Shown: positions 1 to 8,635 of the stretch, in pieces | Layout: each line of letters begins with the position of its first letter | Numbering within the stretch: position 1 is the first letter of the stretch | Assembly: GCF_011492965.1 (NCBI RefSeq) | Contig: NZ_CP045121.1 | Coordinates: 806,001 to 870,000 of the forward strand | From: Rubrobacter marinus | GTDB lineage: Bacteria; Actinomycetota; Rubrobacteria; Rubrobacterales; Rubrobacteraceae | DNA: 64,000 bases | Reading direction: 5' to 3' | Notes under the pieces: generated by a model | Told to the model about the DNA's origin: nothing | What the model saw: the letters and a program-made list of their open reading frames with translations, nothing else | The model's database searches: none | Position numbers and translations under genes: made by a program

Positions 1-1
1 G

Positions 2-487
2 GAGGGGATCTGGGTCTCCGGCCAGGGCCAGGGCGCGAAGGTCTACTTCGACTGCACGGAGGGCGGCCCGCAGGAGCTCGGCCAGGTCTGGGAGTACGAC
101 CCGGGCCGCGAGACGCTGACGCTGATCTACATCTCGACGGACAGCCAGACGCTCCAGAACCCGGACAACATAACGATCGTGCCGCAGACCCAGGACATCT
201 TCCTCTGCGAGGACGGGCCGGCCGAGCAGTTTATCCGCGGCGTGACGCAGGACGGCGAGATCTACGACTTCGCCCAGACGGTCACCAACGACTCCGAGTT
301 CTGCGGCGCCTGCTTCGACCCGGACGGCCAGACGCTCTACGTCAACCAGCAGGGCGACCGCCTCGGCGAGAACGAGCCGCCCCAGGGCACCCCGCAGACG
401 CGCGCGGTGACCTACGCGATCTACGGCCCGTTCGAGAAGCGCGAGGGGAGCAACAACAAGAACTTCGGCAACGGCCCGAGCAGGTAG
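2..487 (+). CDS. PhoX-type alkaline phosphatase (DUF839), C-terminal part
   Basis: The reading frame is open from the first bases of the window to the TAG at 485-487, so the N-terminus lies outside. The visible 161 residues contain stretches typical of the end of PhoX/DUF839 secreted phosphatases: a GxWVSG-like opening, a QVWEYDP strand, LCEDG, then FCGACFDPDGQTLYVNQQGD near the C-terminus. Family members are calcium- and iron-dependent phosphomonoesterases exported by the Tat route. The gene heads a block of phosphorus-scavenging genes, which supports the call. The catalytic N-terminal half is not visible. The product class is fairly sure; substrate is not known. Confidence 0.8.
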   Translation, partial: EGIWVSGQGQGAKVYFDCTEGGPQELGQVWEYDPGRETLTLIYISTDSQTLQNPDNITIVPQTQDIFLCEDGPAEQFIRGVTQDGEIYDFAQTVTNDSEFCGACFDPDGQTLYVNQQGDRLGENEPPQGTPQTRAVTYAIYGPFEKREGSNNKNFGNGPSR

Positions 488-511
488 GACGAGCCGAAAA
501 AGCAGCATCCG

Positions 512-540
512 AAGGGCCCGCTCCGGCGGGCCCTTCTATT
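512..540 (+). terminator. Rho-independent terminator of phoX-like gene
   Basis: A perfect stem (AAGGGCCCGC / GCGGGCCCTT, loop TCCG, 512-535) is followed by TCTATT. It lies 25 bases after the stop codon of the PhoX-like gene. Confidence 0.75.
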
Positions 541-563
541 CGTCCCGGGCCGACGAGCCAGGG

Positions 564-618
564 TTTTACACGGAGTTCACGCCGGTGTAACCACCGGGCC
601 CCGCCCGGCCGGTAAGCT
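564..618 (+). promoter_or_regulatory. PHO-box-like promoter (3 x 11-bp repeats) of phytase-like gene
   Basis: TTTTAC (564-569), GTTCAC (575-580) and TGTAAC (586-591) are spaced exactly 11 bp start to start, each ending in AC. GTTCAC matches the direct repeat of actinobacterial PhoP boxes. A -10-like TAAGCT lies at 613-618, 21 bp after the last repeat. The same layout occurs before four other genes in this window. Confidence 0.7.
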
Positions 619-771
619 CCGTACCGGTCGTCCGGAGAAGCCCGGCCCCTGTGGAGGCTTCGGGATGGACGGAGAAGCGGAGGCCCTCACCGAGCCCGCC
701 TTTGCCGCGGCAGGCAAGCCACGCGTGGGCACGGAGAAACAGGCGAGCGATTCGACCACGAGGAGCAGAGC

Positions 772-1941
772 ATGATCCCACCGAGGAGAAACCGTCCCCG
801 CACCGCGGCAGTCCCTGCGCTCACGCTGTTCCTGTCCGCTTGCGCCGCCGCCGCGCTCCTCGTCCTGGCGACCTCCGGGATCGTCGGCGCCGCCCCGGCG
901 CGGACCGGGGCGCCGGAGTGCGCCGCCGGGGTGGATTTCCTCGGGTTCTCGGACGCGCTGAACAAGCGAACGTACGAGGGGACGAGCGTTGGGGGGCTCT
1001 CCGCGCTGGCCTACGACGGCCGCCGGGGCGGCCTCTACTACAGCCTGGTGGACAACGGGCCGGCCCCAACCTCAGAGGCCCGGTTCTACACGCTCGGGCT
1101 CCCGACGAGGGGCGGCGCGCTCGGCACGCCGGAGATCCTGGACGTCACCACCCTGAGGGACGCGAGCGGCCGGGCGTTCACGGCCTCGGACCTCGACGGC
1201 GAGGGGCTGGCCCTCGCGCGAGACGGCGACCTGCTCGCCTCCTCCGAGACGGAGCCCTCGATCCGGCGCTTCTCGTCCGGGGGCGAGCTGCTGGAAGAAC
1301 TGCCCGTACCGCAGAAGTTCCGGGTCGCGCCGGAGGGGCAGGCTCAGCGCAACCAGACCTTCGAGAGCCTCGCCTTGAGCCCGAACGGCCGCAGCCTGTT
1401 CACGGCCGTCGAGGGGCCGCTCGTCCCGGACGGGAGGACCGCGGAGGGGGAGGCTCACCTCCGCATCCTGCGCTACGAGGACAGGGGGCCGGGCGGCTTC
1501 GCGCCGGCCGGGGAGCTCTACTACCTCGCCGACCCGGGGCTGGGCGTCGTCGAGACCGTGGCGCTCTCGGAGGACGATCTGCTGGTGCTGGAGCGAGGCT
1601 TCCAATCCGGCGCGGGCAACACCGTGAGGGTCTACCGCGTCTCGCTCGACGGGGCGGAGGACGTCACCGACGAGCCGAGCCTCGCGGCGCCGGGCCTGGA
1701 GCCCCTCGAGAAGGAACTGCTCGTAGACCTCGCCGACTGCCCGTCGAGCGGCGCGACGACGCCGGGCACGCAGCCGAACCCGCTGCTGGACAACTTCGAG
1801 AGCTTGGCGCTCGGTCCGCGGCTTCCGGGTGGCAGGCAGTCCCTGCTCCTGCAGAGCGACGACAACTTCAGCGCCGGACAGGTGACGCGCGTCGTCGCGC
1901 TGGGCGTCGAGGGCGAGCGTCTCCGGACGGTCGGGAGATGA
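772..1941 (+). CDS. Secreted phytase-like esterase (esterase-like activity of phytase family)
   Basis: The 389-residue protein starts with a basic N-terminus and a hydrophobic segment (about residues 14-40) ending in GAAPA, a plausible Sec signal peptide. The rest fits the esterase-like-activity-of-phytase beta-propeller family: GGLSALAYD, YYSLVDNG, DLDGEGLAL, NQTFESLALSPNGR and FESLALGP. Such proteins are extracellular phosphodiesterase/phosphatase relatives. ATG 772 follows a weak purine stretch (GAGGAGCAGAGC). The PHO-box-like promoter about 150 bases upstream and the neighbouring phosphatases suggest a role in organic phosphate use. The exact reaction is unproven. Confidence 0.78.
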   Translation: MIPPRRNRPRTAAVPALTLFLSACAAAALLVLATSGIVGAAPARTGAPECAAGVDFLGFSDALNKRTYEGTSVGGLSALAYDGRRGGLYYSLVDNGPAPTSEARFYTLGLPTRGGALGTPEILDVTTLRDASGRAFTASDLDGEGLALARDGDLLASSETEPSIRRFSSGGELLEELPVPQKFRVAPEGQAQRNQTFESLALSPNGRSLFTAVEGPLVPDGRTAEGEAHLRILRYEDRGPGGFAPAGELYYLADPGLGVVETVALSEDDLLVLERGFQSGAGNTVRVYRVSLDGAEDVTDEPSLAAPGLEPLEKELLVDLADCPSSGATTPGTQPNPLLDNFESLALGPRLPGGRQSLLLQSDDNFSAGQVTRVVALGVEGERLRTVGR

Positions 1942-1945
1942 GGAT

Positions 1946-1970
1946 GGAGACCGTCGATCGGTCTCCGTTC
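1946..1970 (+). terminator. Probable terminator after phytase-like gene
   Basis: GGAGACCG (1946-1953), five-base loop, CGGTCTCC (1959-1966), then GTTC. It begins 5 bases after the stop codon. The T tract is weak. Confidence 0.45.
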
Positions 1971-2161
1971 GGGCGGTAGCGGCCAGGCTCGACGAAGGCG
2001 TACCGGATCTTCGGCAGGACGCGACGCCGGAAGCGCGCGTTCGAAGGGCTACCGGATCGCGGTTGCGTGGGATCCGACCCGGCCGTACCTGGGGCGGAGT
2101 CGGCTGCTTCCCCGATCTCTGCCGGGGGCGGCGGCTCCCCGGGCCCGTAATACCGGGAGGT

Positions 2162-2192
2162 CGCCCCTGGCGACGGCGCCGTCGCAGGGGCG
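2162..2192. repeat. Near-perfect 31-nt hairpin upstream of a PHO-box-like promoter
   Basis: CGCCCCTGGCGACGGC pairs with GCCGTCGCAGGGGCG apart from one bulged base. There is no T tract. It sits in the 1,942-2,539 gap, which holds no convincing long gene; only this hairpin, the PHO-box-like promoter at 2,225, a possible 43-codon ORF and a terminator are seen there. Confidence 0.4.
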
Positions 2193-2224
2193 GAGCCGGC
2201 GGGCGACGCGGCCCTTCACCCCGT

Positions 2225-2279
2225 TTTAATTCACTCTTTACCCACCGGAAACAACGCACGCCGGTGCCGCTGCTAGCCT
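2225..2279 (+). promoter_or_regulatory. PHO-box-like promoter upstream of 5'-nucleotidase
   Basis: TTTAAT (2225-2230), CTTTAC (2236-2241) and GGAAAC (2247-2252) repeat every 11 bp. The -10-like TAGCCT (2274-2279) lies 21 bp downstream. The third repeat and flank (GGAAACAACGC) are identical to the box before phoD at 8,565. Confidence 0.7.
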
Positions 2280-2317
2280 CCCTCACGTAGACGCCGTCGG
2301 CTTGGAGGGAGGTTCTC

Positions 2318-2449
2318 TTGAGCGTTCTTGGCACGCGGTGCACCGCGGCACGCTCCATCCGCGCGAACCGCGGGAAGAGGGGGGTATCCGGCGCGGAGGA
2401 CGAGGCCCCTAGCCGGAGCCCGAGGAGACGAGGCAGATCAAGCGCATGA
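2318..2449 (+). CDS. Possible 43-codon leader ORF in Pho-type transcript
   Basis: GGAGGGA (2304-2310) precedes a TTG at 2318 by seven bases, opening a 43-codon frame to TGA 2447-2449. The predicted product is Arg/Ser-rich and resembles no family I know. It lies between the PHO-box-like promoter and a terminator, ahead of the nucleotidase gene. It may be a leader peptide or chance; codon use gives little support. Confidence 0.2.
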   Translation: MSVLGTRCTAARSIRANRGKRGVSGAEDEAPSRSPRRRGRSSA

Positions 2450-2461
2450 ACTTCGAGTCCC

Positions 2462-2494
2462 GAGGGGCCCGCTACGGCGGGCCCCTCTCTCTTT
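2462..2494 (+). terminator. Terminator between PHO-box-like promoter and nucleotidase gene
   Basis: GAGGGGCCCGC (2462-2472), loop TACG, GCGGGCCCCTC (2477-2487), then TCTCTTT. Its place between the promoter at 2,225 and the nucleotidase start at 2,540 is odd: it would stop the transcript before the gene unless it is read through or regulated. Confidence 0.65.
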
Positions 2495-2539
2495 GTCCGC
2501 CCGGAGGCCGCAGCGCCGGCCGCGAGGAGGTTGGAACAC

Positions 2540-4217
2540 GTGGTTGAGAGCTACAGGTGGCACGTCGCCGCGGTCGTGGGCCTCGCCCTCGTCCTGCCGC
2601 CTTCCCTGATCCCGGCGGCCGCAGAGCCCGGCGGGGGACGCCACGAGATACCCGACACCGGCCCCGCTCGGGCGCAGGCGTCCGAGCGGGACACGGTCGA
2701 TCTGCGCATCCTCGGCGTGAACGACCTGCACGGCAACCTGGAGCCGCTTCGGGAGGGGGATCGGGCCGTGGGGGGCGTCGCCTACCTCGACGCCCACCTC
2801 GACGGGCAGGAGCGGGCCTACCCGGGGCGCGCCATCCGGGTACACGCCGGCGACATGGTCGGCGCCTCGCCCCTGGTCTCGGGCCGCTACCGCGACGAGC
2901 CGACGGTCCGGGCCATGAACGAGATGGGCTTCGACGTCGGCACTTTGGGCAACCACGAGTTCGACGAGGGGGGCGAGGAGATGCTCCGCCTCCTGAACGG
3001 CGGAGGGGGCGAAGGCGGCGGGCCCGCGGACGGCCGCTTCCTCGGGGCCGACTTCCCCTACGTCTCGGCGAACGTCCAGTACAGGGGCTCCGGGGAGACC
3101 GTCCTGCCGCCGTACGCGGTCGTGGAGCGGGACGGGGTGAGGGTCGGGTTTATCGGGGCTACCACGGAGGACACGCCCCTCGGCCTGATGCCGGAGGCGG
3201 CCGAGCCGTTCCGCTTCACGGGCATCGCCGGGGCCGTGAACCGCCAGGCGACGGCGCTCGAGGCGGAGGGCGTCGAGGCGATAATCGTCCTCGCGCACGC
3301 GGGCGGGACGCCGGGAGGGGCGGGGGAGGCTCCGCGAGGCGAAATCTTCGAGGAGACCGCCCGGATGAGCGACGAGGTGGACGCGGTGATCTCCGGCCAC
3401 ACCCACAACATCATCGACGCGCGCGTGGGCGGTAAGGTCGTGGTGCAGGCGGGCGAGTACGGGGAAGCGTTCTCGGTCGTGGACCTCAGGATAGACCGCC
3501 GCTCGGGCGAGGTCGTGCGCGCCGAGGGGGAGGTGCTCCCGACCCTCAGCGACGCCGTGCGCCCCGACCGCGCCCTGAACGCCCTCGTCGAGCGTTACGG
3601 CGAGAGCGTCGCGCCCGTCTCCGACCGGACGGTGGCGAACGCCGCGGGCGGCGTCTCGCGCCGCGCCACCCCGGCCGGGGAGAGCGCGATGGGGGACCTC
3701 GTCGCCGACGGCCAGAGGGCCTACGCGGGGGCCGACCTCGCCTTCGTGAACACCCCCGGGCTGCGGGAGGACCTGCCGAGCGGGCCCACGACCTACGGCG
3801 AGCTCTTCGCCGTCCACCCCTTCGGCGACGACCTGGTCCGGATCGAGATGACCGGCGACGCGGTCTTGCGCGTTCTGGAGCAGCAGCACGCGGGCGGCAG
3901 GAGGCGCATCCTCGGGTGAGCGGCCTGCGCTACGCCGTCGACCCTGGCCGTCCGGAGGGGCGTCGCGTCCTGTGGGCGATGCTGGAGGACGGTCGGCCGA
4001 TGGACCGGGGAGCGACCTACACCGTCGCGGCCGACGCCTTCCTCGCGGGCGGCGGCGACGGCTTCGCGGCCTTCGGAGAGGGACGAAACCCCGCGTCGCC
4101 GGCAAGGTCATCGACGCCCTCGCCGCGCACCTCGGGGCCATGCCGCAGCCCTTCGCCGCGCCCGACCCCCTTCGGGAGCGGCGCATCTCCTCACCCGGGG
4201 CTGAGCCCGGAAGATAG
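2540..4217 (+). CDS. Secreted 5'-nucleotidase (UshA family), reading frame broken twice
   Basis: GTG 2540 lies nine bases after GAGGAGG and is preferred to TTG 2531, which touches it. A signal peptide (AAVVGLALVLPP) is followed by the metallophosphatase domain (LGVNDLHGNLEP, GDMVGAS, GTLGNHEFDEG, SGHTHN) and the 5'-nucleotidase C-terminal domain (SAMGDLVADGQR, VNTPGLR, FAVHPFGDDLV, GGGDGFAAF). The frame breaks at GGG 3914-3916 and at CCCC 4089-4092. Adding one base at each restores RILGVSGLRY and GRNPRVAGKVIDAL up to the TAG at 4215-4217. Family members release phosphate from extracellular nucleotides. I think the breaks are sequence errors, but true inactivation is possible. Confidence 0.8.
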
Positions 4218-4236
4218 CCCCGCGAACGGAACGAGA

Positions 4237-4290
4237 TTTAACGAAGAGTTTTCGGTACGGTAACCTACCGGCCGGGCCTGGCCCTATGCT
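4237..4290 (+). promoter_or_regulatory. PHO-box-like promoter of glycerophosphodiester phosphodiesterase
   Basis: TTTAAC (4237-4242), GTTTTC (4248-4253) and GGTAAC (4259-4264) repeat every 11 bp, followed 20 bp later by the -10-like TATGCT (4285-4290). The gene starts about 40 bases further on. Confidence 0.7.
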
Positions 4291-4331
4291 GCTCGACGGA
4301 CGAAGACCACCACTCGGGAGCGGAGAGCGAA

Positions 4332-5322
4332 TTGGCACAGGCGAGGCTCGTGACGGTTTTGACGGTTGGGTTGCTGGCGCTGGCGGCTGCCGCGGCGAGC
4401 GCCTTTACGGGGCCTCGGCGGCCGGAGCGGCGCCCGCCGGGAAGGGGCGGAGGACGCGCCGGTCTTGAACATAGGGCACCGGGGCGCGTCGGGGTACGCG
4501 CCGGAGCACACCATCGCCGCCTACGATCTGGCGAAGAAGATGGGGGCGGACTACGTAGAGCAGGACCTGCAGCTGACGAGGGACGGCGTGCTCGTCTCGC
4601 TGCACGACGAGACCCTCGACCGGACAGCGCGGCCTACCGCCGAGTCCGCCCCCGGCGACTGCACCGGCCCCGTGCGGGAGAAGACGCTCGCCCAGATCAA
4701 GACCTGCGACGTGGGGAGCTGGTTTAACGAGGCGTACCCGCAGTACGCGAGCGAGGAGTACGTGGGCCTGAGGATACCGACGCTCGAAGAGGTTTTTGGG
4801 CGCTACCGCAAGAGCGTCAACTACTACATCGAGACGAAGAGCCCCGAGGCCGCCCCCGGCGTGGAGGAGGAGCTCCTGAGGCTCATGGACGAGTACGGCC
4901 TGACGCGTCCCGCCGCCGAGAAATGGCAGGTCCTCATTCAGTCCTTCAGCCCGGCGAGCCTGCAGAAGATACATGCCCTCGACCCCTCGCTCCCCCTGAT
5001 ACAGCTCTACGCCGGCGCCGAGACGAGCCAGACCATACAGCCCCGCCTCGACCTCGCCGCGACGTACGCCGTCGGCATCGGGCCCTCCAAAAACGACGTG
5101 GACCGGCCCCTGGTCGAGGCCGCGCACGCCCGCTGCCTGGACCTCCACCCCTACACCGTCAACGAGACGGCGGAGATGGAGGGCCTCATAAACCTCGGCG
5201 TGGACGGCATGTTCACGAACTTCCCGGACCGCTTGGAAGCGGTCCTCGGCAAGGACGCCGCGGCCGGAAAGACCGGCGCGAGCCTCGCTTCGCGGGCGAA
5301 CGCCGCCTGCCGCGAAAGCTAA
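4332..5322 (+). CDS. Secreted glycerophosphodiester phosphodiesterase, N-terminal frame breaks
   Basis: From TTG 4332 the first 24 residues form a good signal peptide (LVTVLTVGLLALAAAAASA). The catalytic domain is in another frame (open from 4366): GHRGASGYAPEHT, ADYVEQDLQLTRDG, SLHDETLDRT, ETKSP and FTNFPD are diagnostic of GDPD enzymes, with the two catalytic histidines in HRG and LHD. Adding one G to GGGG 4409-4412 and one to GGG 4439-4441 joins signal peptide and enzyme into one frame. The product would hydrolyse extracellular glycerophosphodiesters to glycerol-3-phosphate. It has its own PHO-box-like promoter. A short cytoplasmic form from TTG 4366 is the alternative. Confidence 0.82.
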
Positions 5323-5469
5323 CTCACCCCCGCCTCCCGTCCGTCCGGAGGCACCGTGCGGTCCGCGCCCCTGCCGGGGCGCCTCGCCGGCCATTGCGTC
5401 TCCGCCGGCCGCTGCGTCGAGCCGCTCTTCCGGTGTTCCCGGGGGAGCGGTCGGGCGCGTACCGCGGCG

Positions 5470-5535
5470 TTGAACCCAACGTTTACCGCCCTTTAAGCAT
5501 GCTTTCACCTAAGCCCGGATAGGCCTTTCTATACT
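5470..5535 (+). promoter_or_regulatory. Four-repeat PHO-box-like promoter of mannosyltransferase gene
   Basis: TTGAAC (5470), GTTTAC (5481), TTTAAG (5492) and TTTCAC (5503) start exactly 11 bp apart. TATACT (5530-5535), a strong -10, follows the last repeat by 21 bp. The 5,323-5,634 gap holds nothing else recognisable. Confidence 0.7.
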
Positions 5536-5634
5536 CCGAGCGGTTCGTGAACGGAGGGCGCGGAGGCGCCGTTTCTCCGCTCGACGACGCGTGTTCGCGG
5601 AGGGGTTCGTACCCGGAGGGGTGAGTGATGGCGG

Positions 5635-6943
5635 GTGGCTAGGCCGAGGATAGGTGCGTCGTGGCCCGCGGGCAGCACCGGCGCGGGCCGCGCGTTTCGG
5701 GAGGCTTCGCTGGCCCTCGCGCGCTTCTTCTGGATCTCCGCCGTGGCCCTCTCCGTGGCCGCGACCTACGTCAGGAAGAGGGCCGGGGCGTGGCCGTTCG
5801 TCGTCGCGGTCTTCGGCGTCTCGCGGCTCGTCTTCTTCGTGGCCGGCGGCCTGGCCGTCGCCCTCCTGCCCGACGCGCAGCCGCCCGACGAGCTCAGGAG
5901 CGCGCCGTTCAGGCTGGGTTACTGGGCCAACTGGGACGGGGCCTGGTACGCCGAGATCGCGAACGAGGGCTACTCTGGGCCGCACTCCCCGACGAGCACC
6001 GTGTTCTTTCCGCTGTATCCCCTGCTCGTGCGACTGGGGGCCTACGTGCTGCCGGGGGGGACGGAGTCGGCGGGGGTCGCGCTCTCGCTCTTGTGCGGCC
6101 TCGCCGGCCTCTTCTTCGTCTACCGGATAGCCGAGGAGATCTACGACGAGCGGGCCGCCAGGGGGCGACGCTCGCGATGGCGTTCTTCCCCACCGCCTTC
6201 TTCTTCAACGCCCTGTACACCGAGGCCCTGTTTCTCGCCCTCTCGGCGGGCGCGGTCTGGGCGGCGCTCGTCCGGCGCGACCTCCTGCTCGCGGGCGCCC
6301 TGGGGGCCTCGCCGCCGCCACCCGAAACCCCGGGGTGCTGCTGCTCATCCCTTTGGGCTACGAGTGGCTGCGCAACCGCAAGGAGTTCGGGCTCGGCGGG
6401 CTCCTCTCCCTGAGCCTCGTGCCGGCGGGCCTCCTGGCCTACGTGGCGTTCTTGTGGGCGCGCTTCGGGGAGCCCTTCGTCTTCGTCAGCGAGCAGACGA
6501 CGTACTGGGGCCGCGGGCTGACGAACCCCATCGCGACGCTGGACTGGGCCTGGAGGACCGCCGTCTGGGGCGCGGACCACTTTCTGCACCCGGGGAGGCT
6601 CTTTCTGGACCCGCTCCCCGAGCACGCCTTCGAGGCCTCCAACGTGGTGAACCTGATCTTTCTGGCGGTCTTTCTGTACCTGGCGGGCGCGGGGCTCCTC
6701 GGCCTGCCCCCGGGCCTCTCGGTCTACGCGCTCGTCCTCGTCTTCCAGCCGGTCCTGGCCCCCTCGTCCTACGTCCCGCTCATGAGCATGCCCCGCTTCG
6801 TGCTCGCCGCGTTCCCCGTCTTCCTTATCGCCGGTTTCCTCCTCTCGCGCACGAGGGCCGGGCTCGTCGTCTACCTCGTCGCGAGCTCTGCCGCCGGGAT
6901 CCTCCTCGTCTCCCTCTTCACGACCTACCGCTGGGTGGCGTAG
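5635..6943 (+). CDS. PIG-V-like integral membrane mannosyltransferase, frame broken twice
   Basis: Three successive frames together encode a polytopic membrane protein of about 435 residues. Frame one carries [35 protein letters not shown] and [10 protein letters not shown], the last two typical of the PIG-V/DUF2029-like mannosyltransferases that use polyprenyl-phosphate sugars. Frame two has [20 protein letters not shown]; frame three has [10 protein letters not shown] and the C-terminal helices. One added base at GGGGG 6161-6165 and one at CC 6307-6308 make it continuous. The start is uncertain: GTG 5635 is open, but the best ribosome site (CGGAGGGG, 5613-5620) points to starts that hit early stops. 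Its PHO-box-like promoter suggests glycolipid or wall-glycan remodelling in phosphate starvation. Confidence 0.72.
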
Positions 6944-7038
6944 AGCGGCCTTCGGACGCCCGCCGGAGCGGGGGCGGGATCCGGCCCCTCCGAGACTGTA
7001 AGCTGACGGCCGACAGCCAGGAGACCGGAGGTTTTGCC

Positions 7039-8391
7039 ATGGAGCCCAGAAAGTTCCCGCTCGACGAGAAGGCCATTCCCGAGAGCTGGTACAACATCGT
7101 CCCGGACCTGCCGTTCGGGCTGGAGCCGCCGCTCAACCCGGCGACGAGGGAGCCCGCGGGCCCGGGGGACTTCGCGCCGATCTTCCCGGAGGAGATCATC
7201 CGCCAGGAAGTGACGACGGACCGCTACGTCCCGATCCCCGAGGAGGTGCGCGAGACCTACGCCCTGTGGCGTCCGACCCCGCTCTTCCGGGCCCGCCGCC
7301 TCGAGAAAGCCCTCGGCACCCCCGCCCACATCTACTACAAGTACGAGGGGACGAGCCCCTCGGGCTCGCACAAGCCGAACACCGCCGTCCCCCAGGCCTT
7401 CTACAACAAGCAGGAGGGCGTGAGGCGCCTCACCACCGAGACGGGCGCCGGACAGTGGGGCTCCTCCCTCTCCTTCGCCTGCGGGGCTCTGGGCCTCGAG
7501 TGCACGGTCTACATGGTCCGCGTCTCCTACGATCAGAAGCCCTACCGCCGCATCATGATGCAGACCTACGGCGCCACGGTCCACGCGAGCCCGTCCGACC
7601 TCACCCAGGCCGGTCGCGACGTCCTGGCCGCGGACCCGGAATCTTCGGGCTCCCTGGGGATCGCCATCAGCGAGGCGGTCGAGGACGCGGTGAAGCACGA
7701 CGACGCCAAGTACGCCCTCGGGAGCGTCCTCAACCACGTCCTGATGCACCAGACGGTCATCGGCGAGGAGGCGCTGAAGCAGATGGAGCTGGCCGGCGAG
7801 TACCCGGACGTGGTGGTCGGCTGCGTCGGCGGCGGCTCGAACTTCGGGGGCGTGGCCTTCCCGTTTATCCGGGAGAACCTGAAGGGCGGCAAGGATACGC
7901 GCATCGTCGCCGTCGAGCCCGCCTCCTGCCCCACCCTCACCAAGGGCCGCTACGTCTACGACTTCGGCGACACGGCGGCCACCACGCCGATGATGAAGAT
8001 GTACACGCTGGGCCACTCCTTCGTGCCGAGCGGCATCCACGCCGGGGGCCTTCGCTACCACGGCGACTCCCCCATAGTCTCGGCGCTCGTCCACGAGGGC
8101 CTCGTCGAGGCGCGGGCGTACCCCCAGAACCCGACGTTCGAGGCCGGCGTGATGTTCGCCCGCACGGAAGGCATCCTCCCAGCCCCCGAGGTGACGCACG
8201 CCATAAAGGCGACGATAGACCTCGCGCTGGAGGCGAAGGAGGCGGGGGAGGAGAAGGTCATCCTCTTCAACCTCTGCGGCCACGGGCACTTCGACCTCGC
8301 CGCCTACGAGGCCTACATGGCCGGCCGGCTCGTCGACCTCGAGTACTCCGAGGAGGAGATCGACCGCGCCGTGGCGCAGATACCGGGCTAG
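7039..8391 (+). CDS. trpB: Tryptophan synthase beta chain, TrpB2 type
   Basis: The 450-residue protein matches the long TrpB2 form in length and motifs: [31 protein letters not shown] (PLP lysine in HKPN), [13 protein letters not shown], the glycine-rich phosphate site [10 protein letters not shown], and GLRYHGDSP near the end. ATG 7039 is the start of homology. TrpB2 proteins condense indole and serine, or take phosphoserine or other substrates in some lineages, usually without TrpA. No trpA or other trp gene is nearby. The gene follows the mannosyltransferase by 95 bases on the same strand, so it could share its Pho-type transcript. Confidence 0.9.
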   Translation: MEPRKFPLDEKAIPESWYNIVPDLPFGLEPPLNPATREPAGPGDFAPIFPEEIIRQEVTTDRYVPIPEEVRETYALWRPTPLFRARRLEKALGTPAHIYYKYEGTSPSGSHKPNTAVPQAFYNKQEGVRRLTTETGAGQWGSSLSFACGALGLECTVYMVRVSYDQKPYRRIMMQTYGATVHASPSDLTQAGRDVLAADPESSGSLGIAISEAVEDAVKHDDAKYALGSVLNHVLMHQTVIGEEALKQMELAGEYPDVVVGCVGGGSNFGGVAFPFIRENLKGGKDTRIVAVEPASCPTLTKGRYVYDFGDTAATTPMMKMYTLGHSFVPSGIHAGGLRYHGDSPIVSALVHEGLVEARAYPQNPTFEAGVMFARTEGILPAPEVTHAIKATIDLALEAKEAGEEKVILFNLCGHGHFDLAAYEAYMAGRLVDLEYSEEEIDRAVAQIPG

Positions 8392-8542
8392 GGAAGCCTA
8401 CACGCCGGGGGACGCGCGGCCTCCGGCCGGACCTCCGCCCTCGACGAGCCCCGTCGGGGGCGGAGGTCCCGGGTTCGAGCGCCCGGAAGGGCCGGCGCCC
8501 GAGGACGGGGCGACGAGGAGCTCATCCCCGCGCCCGGGAAGA

Positions 8543-8597
8543 TTTAACCTCCGCTTTACGACGCGGAAACAACGCGGACCGGCCGCGCCGCTAGTAT
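8543..8597 (+). promoter_or_regulatory. PHO-box-like promoter of phoD
   Basis: TTTAAC (8543-8548), CTTTAC (8554-8559) and GGAAAC (8565-8570) repeat every 11 bp. TAGTAT (8592-8597) is the -10, 21 bp after the last repeat. A start of transcription near 8,604 fits translation from TTG 8636 better than from GTG 8609. Confidence 0.75.
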
Positions 8598-8635
8598 TTG
8601 CCGGTCGCGTGGTGTCGTTGGAGAACGGAGGCGTC

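Noticed and set aside
1072..2358. Many long antisense frames opposite strong genes (for example 1072-2358, 2438-4186, 20880-23465)
   Set aside because: High G+C makes the opposite strand open; these frames are rich in Arg, Pro and Gly and show no family motifs.
5635..8391. Single 918-codon frame covering the mannosyltransferase start and TrpB2
   Set aside because: The frame loses resemblance to the transferase after 6,165 and regains sense only at ATG 7039; the transferase continues in other frames.
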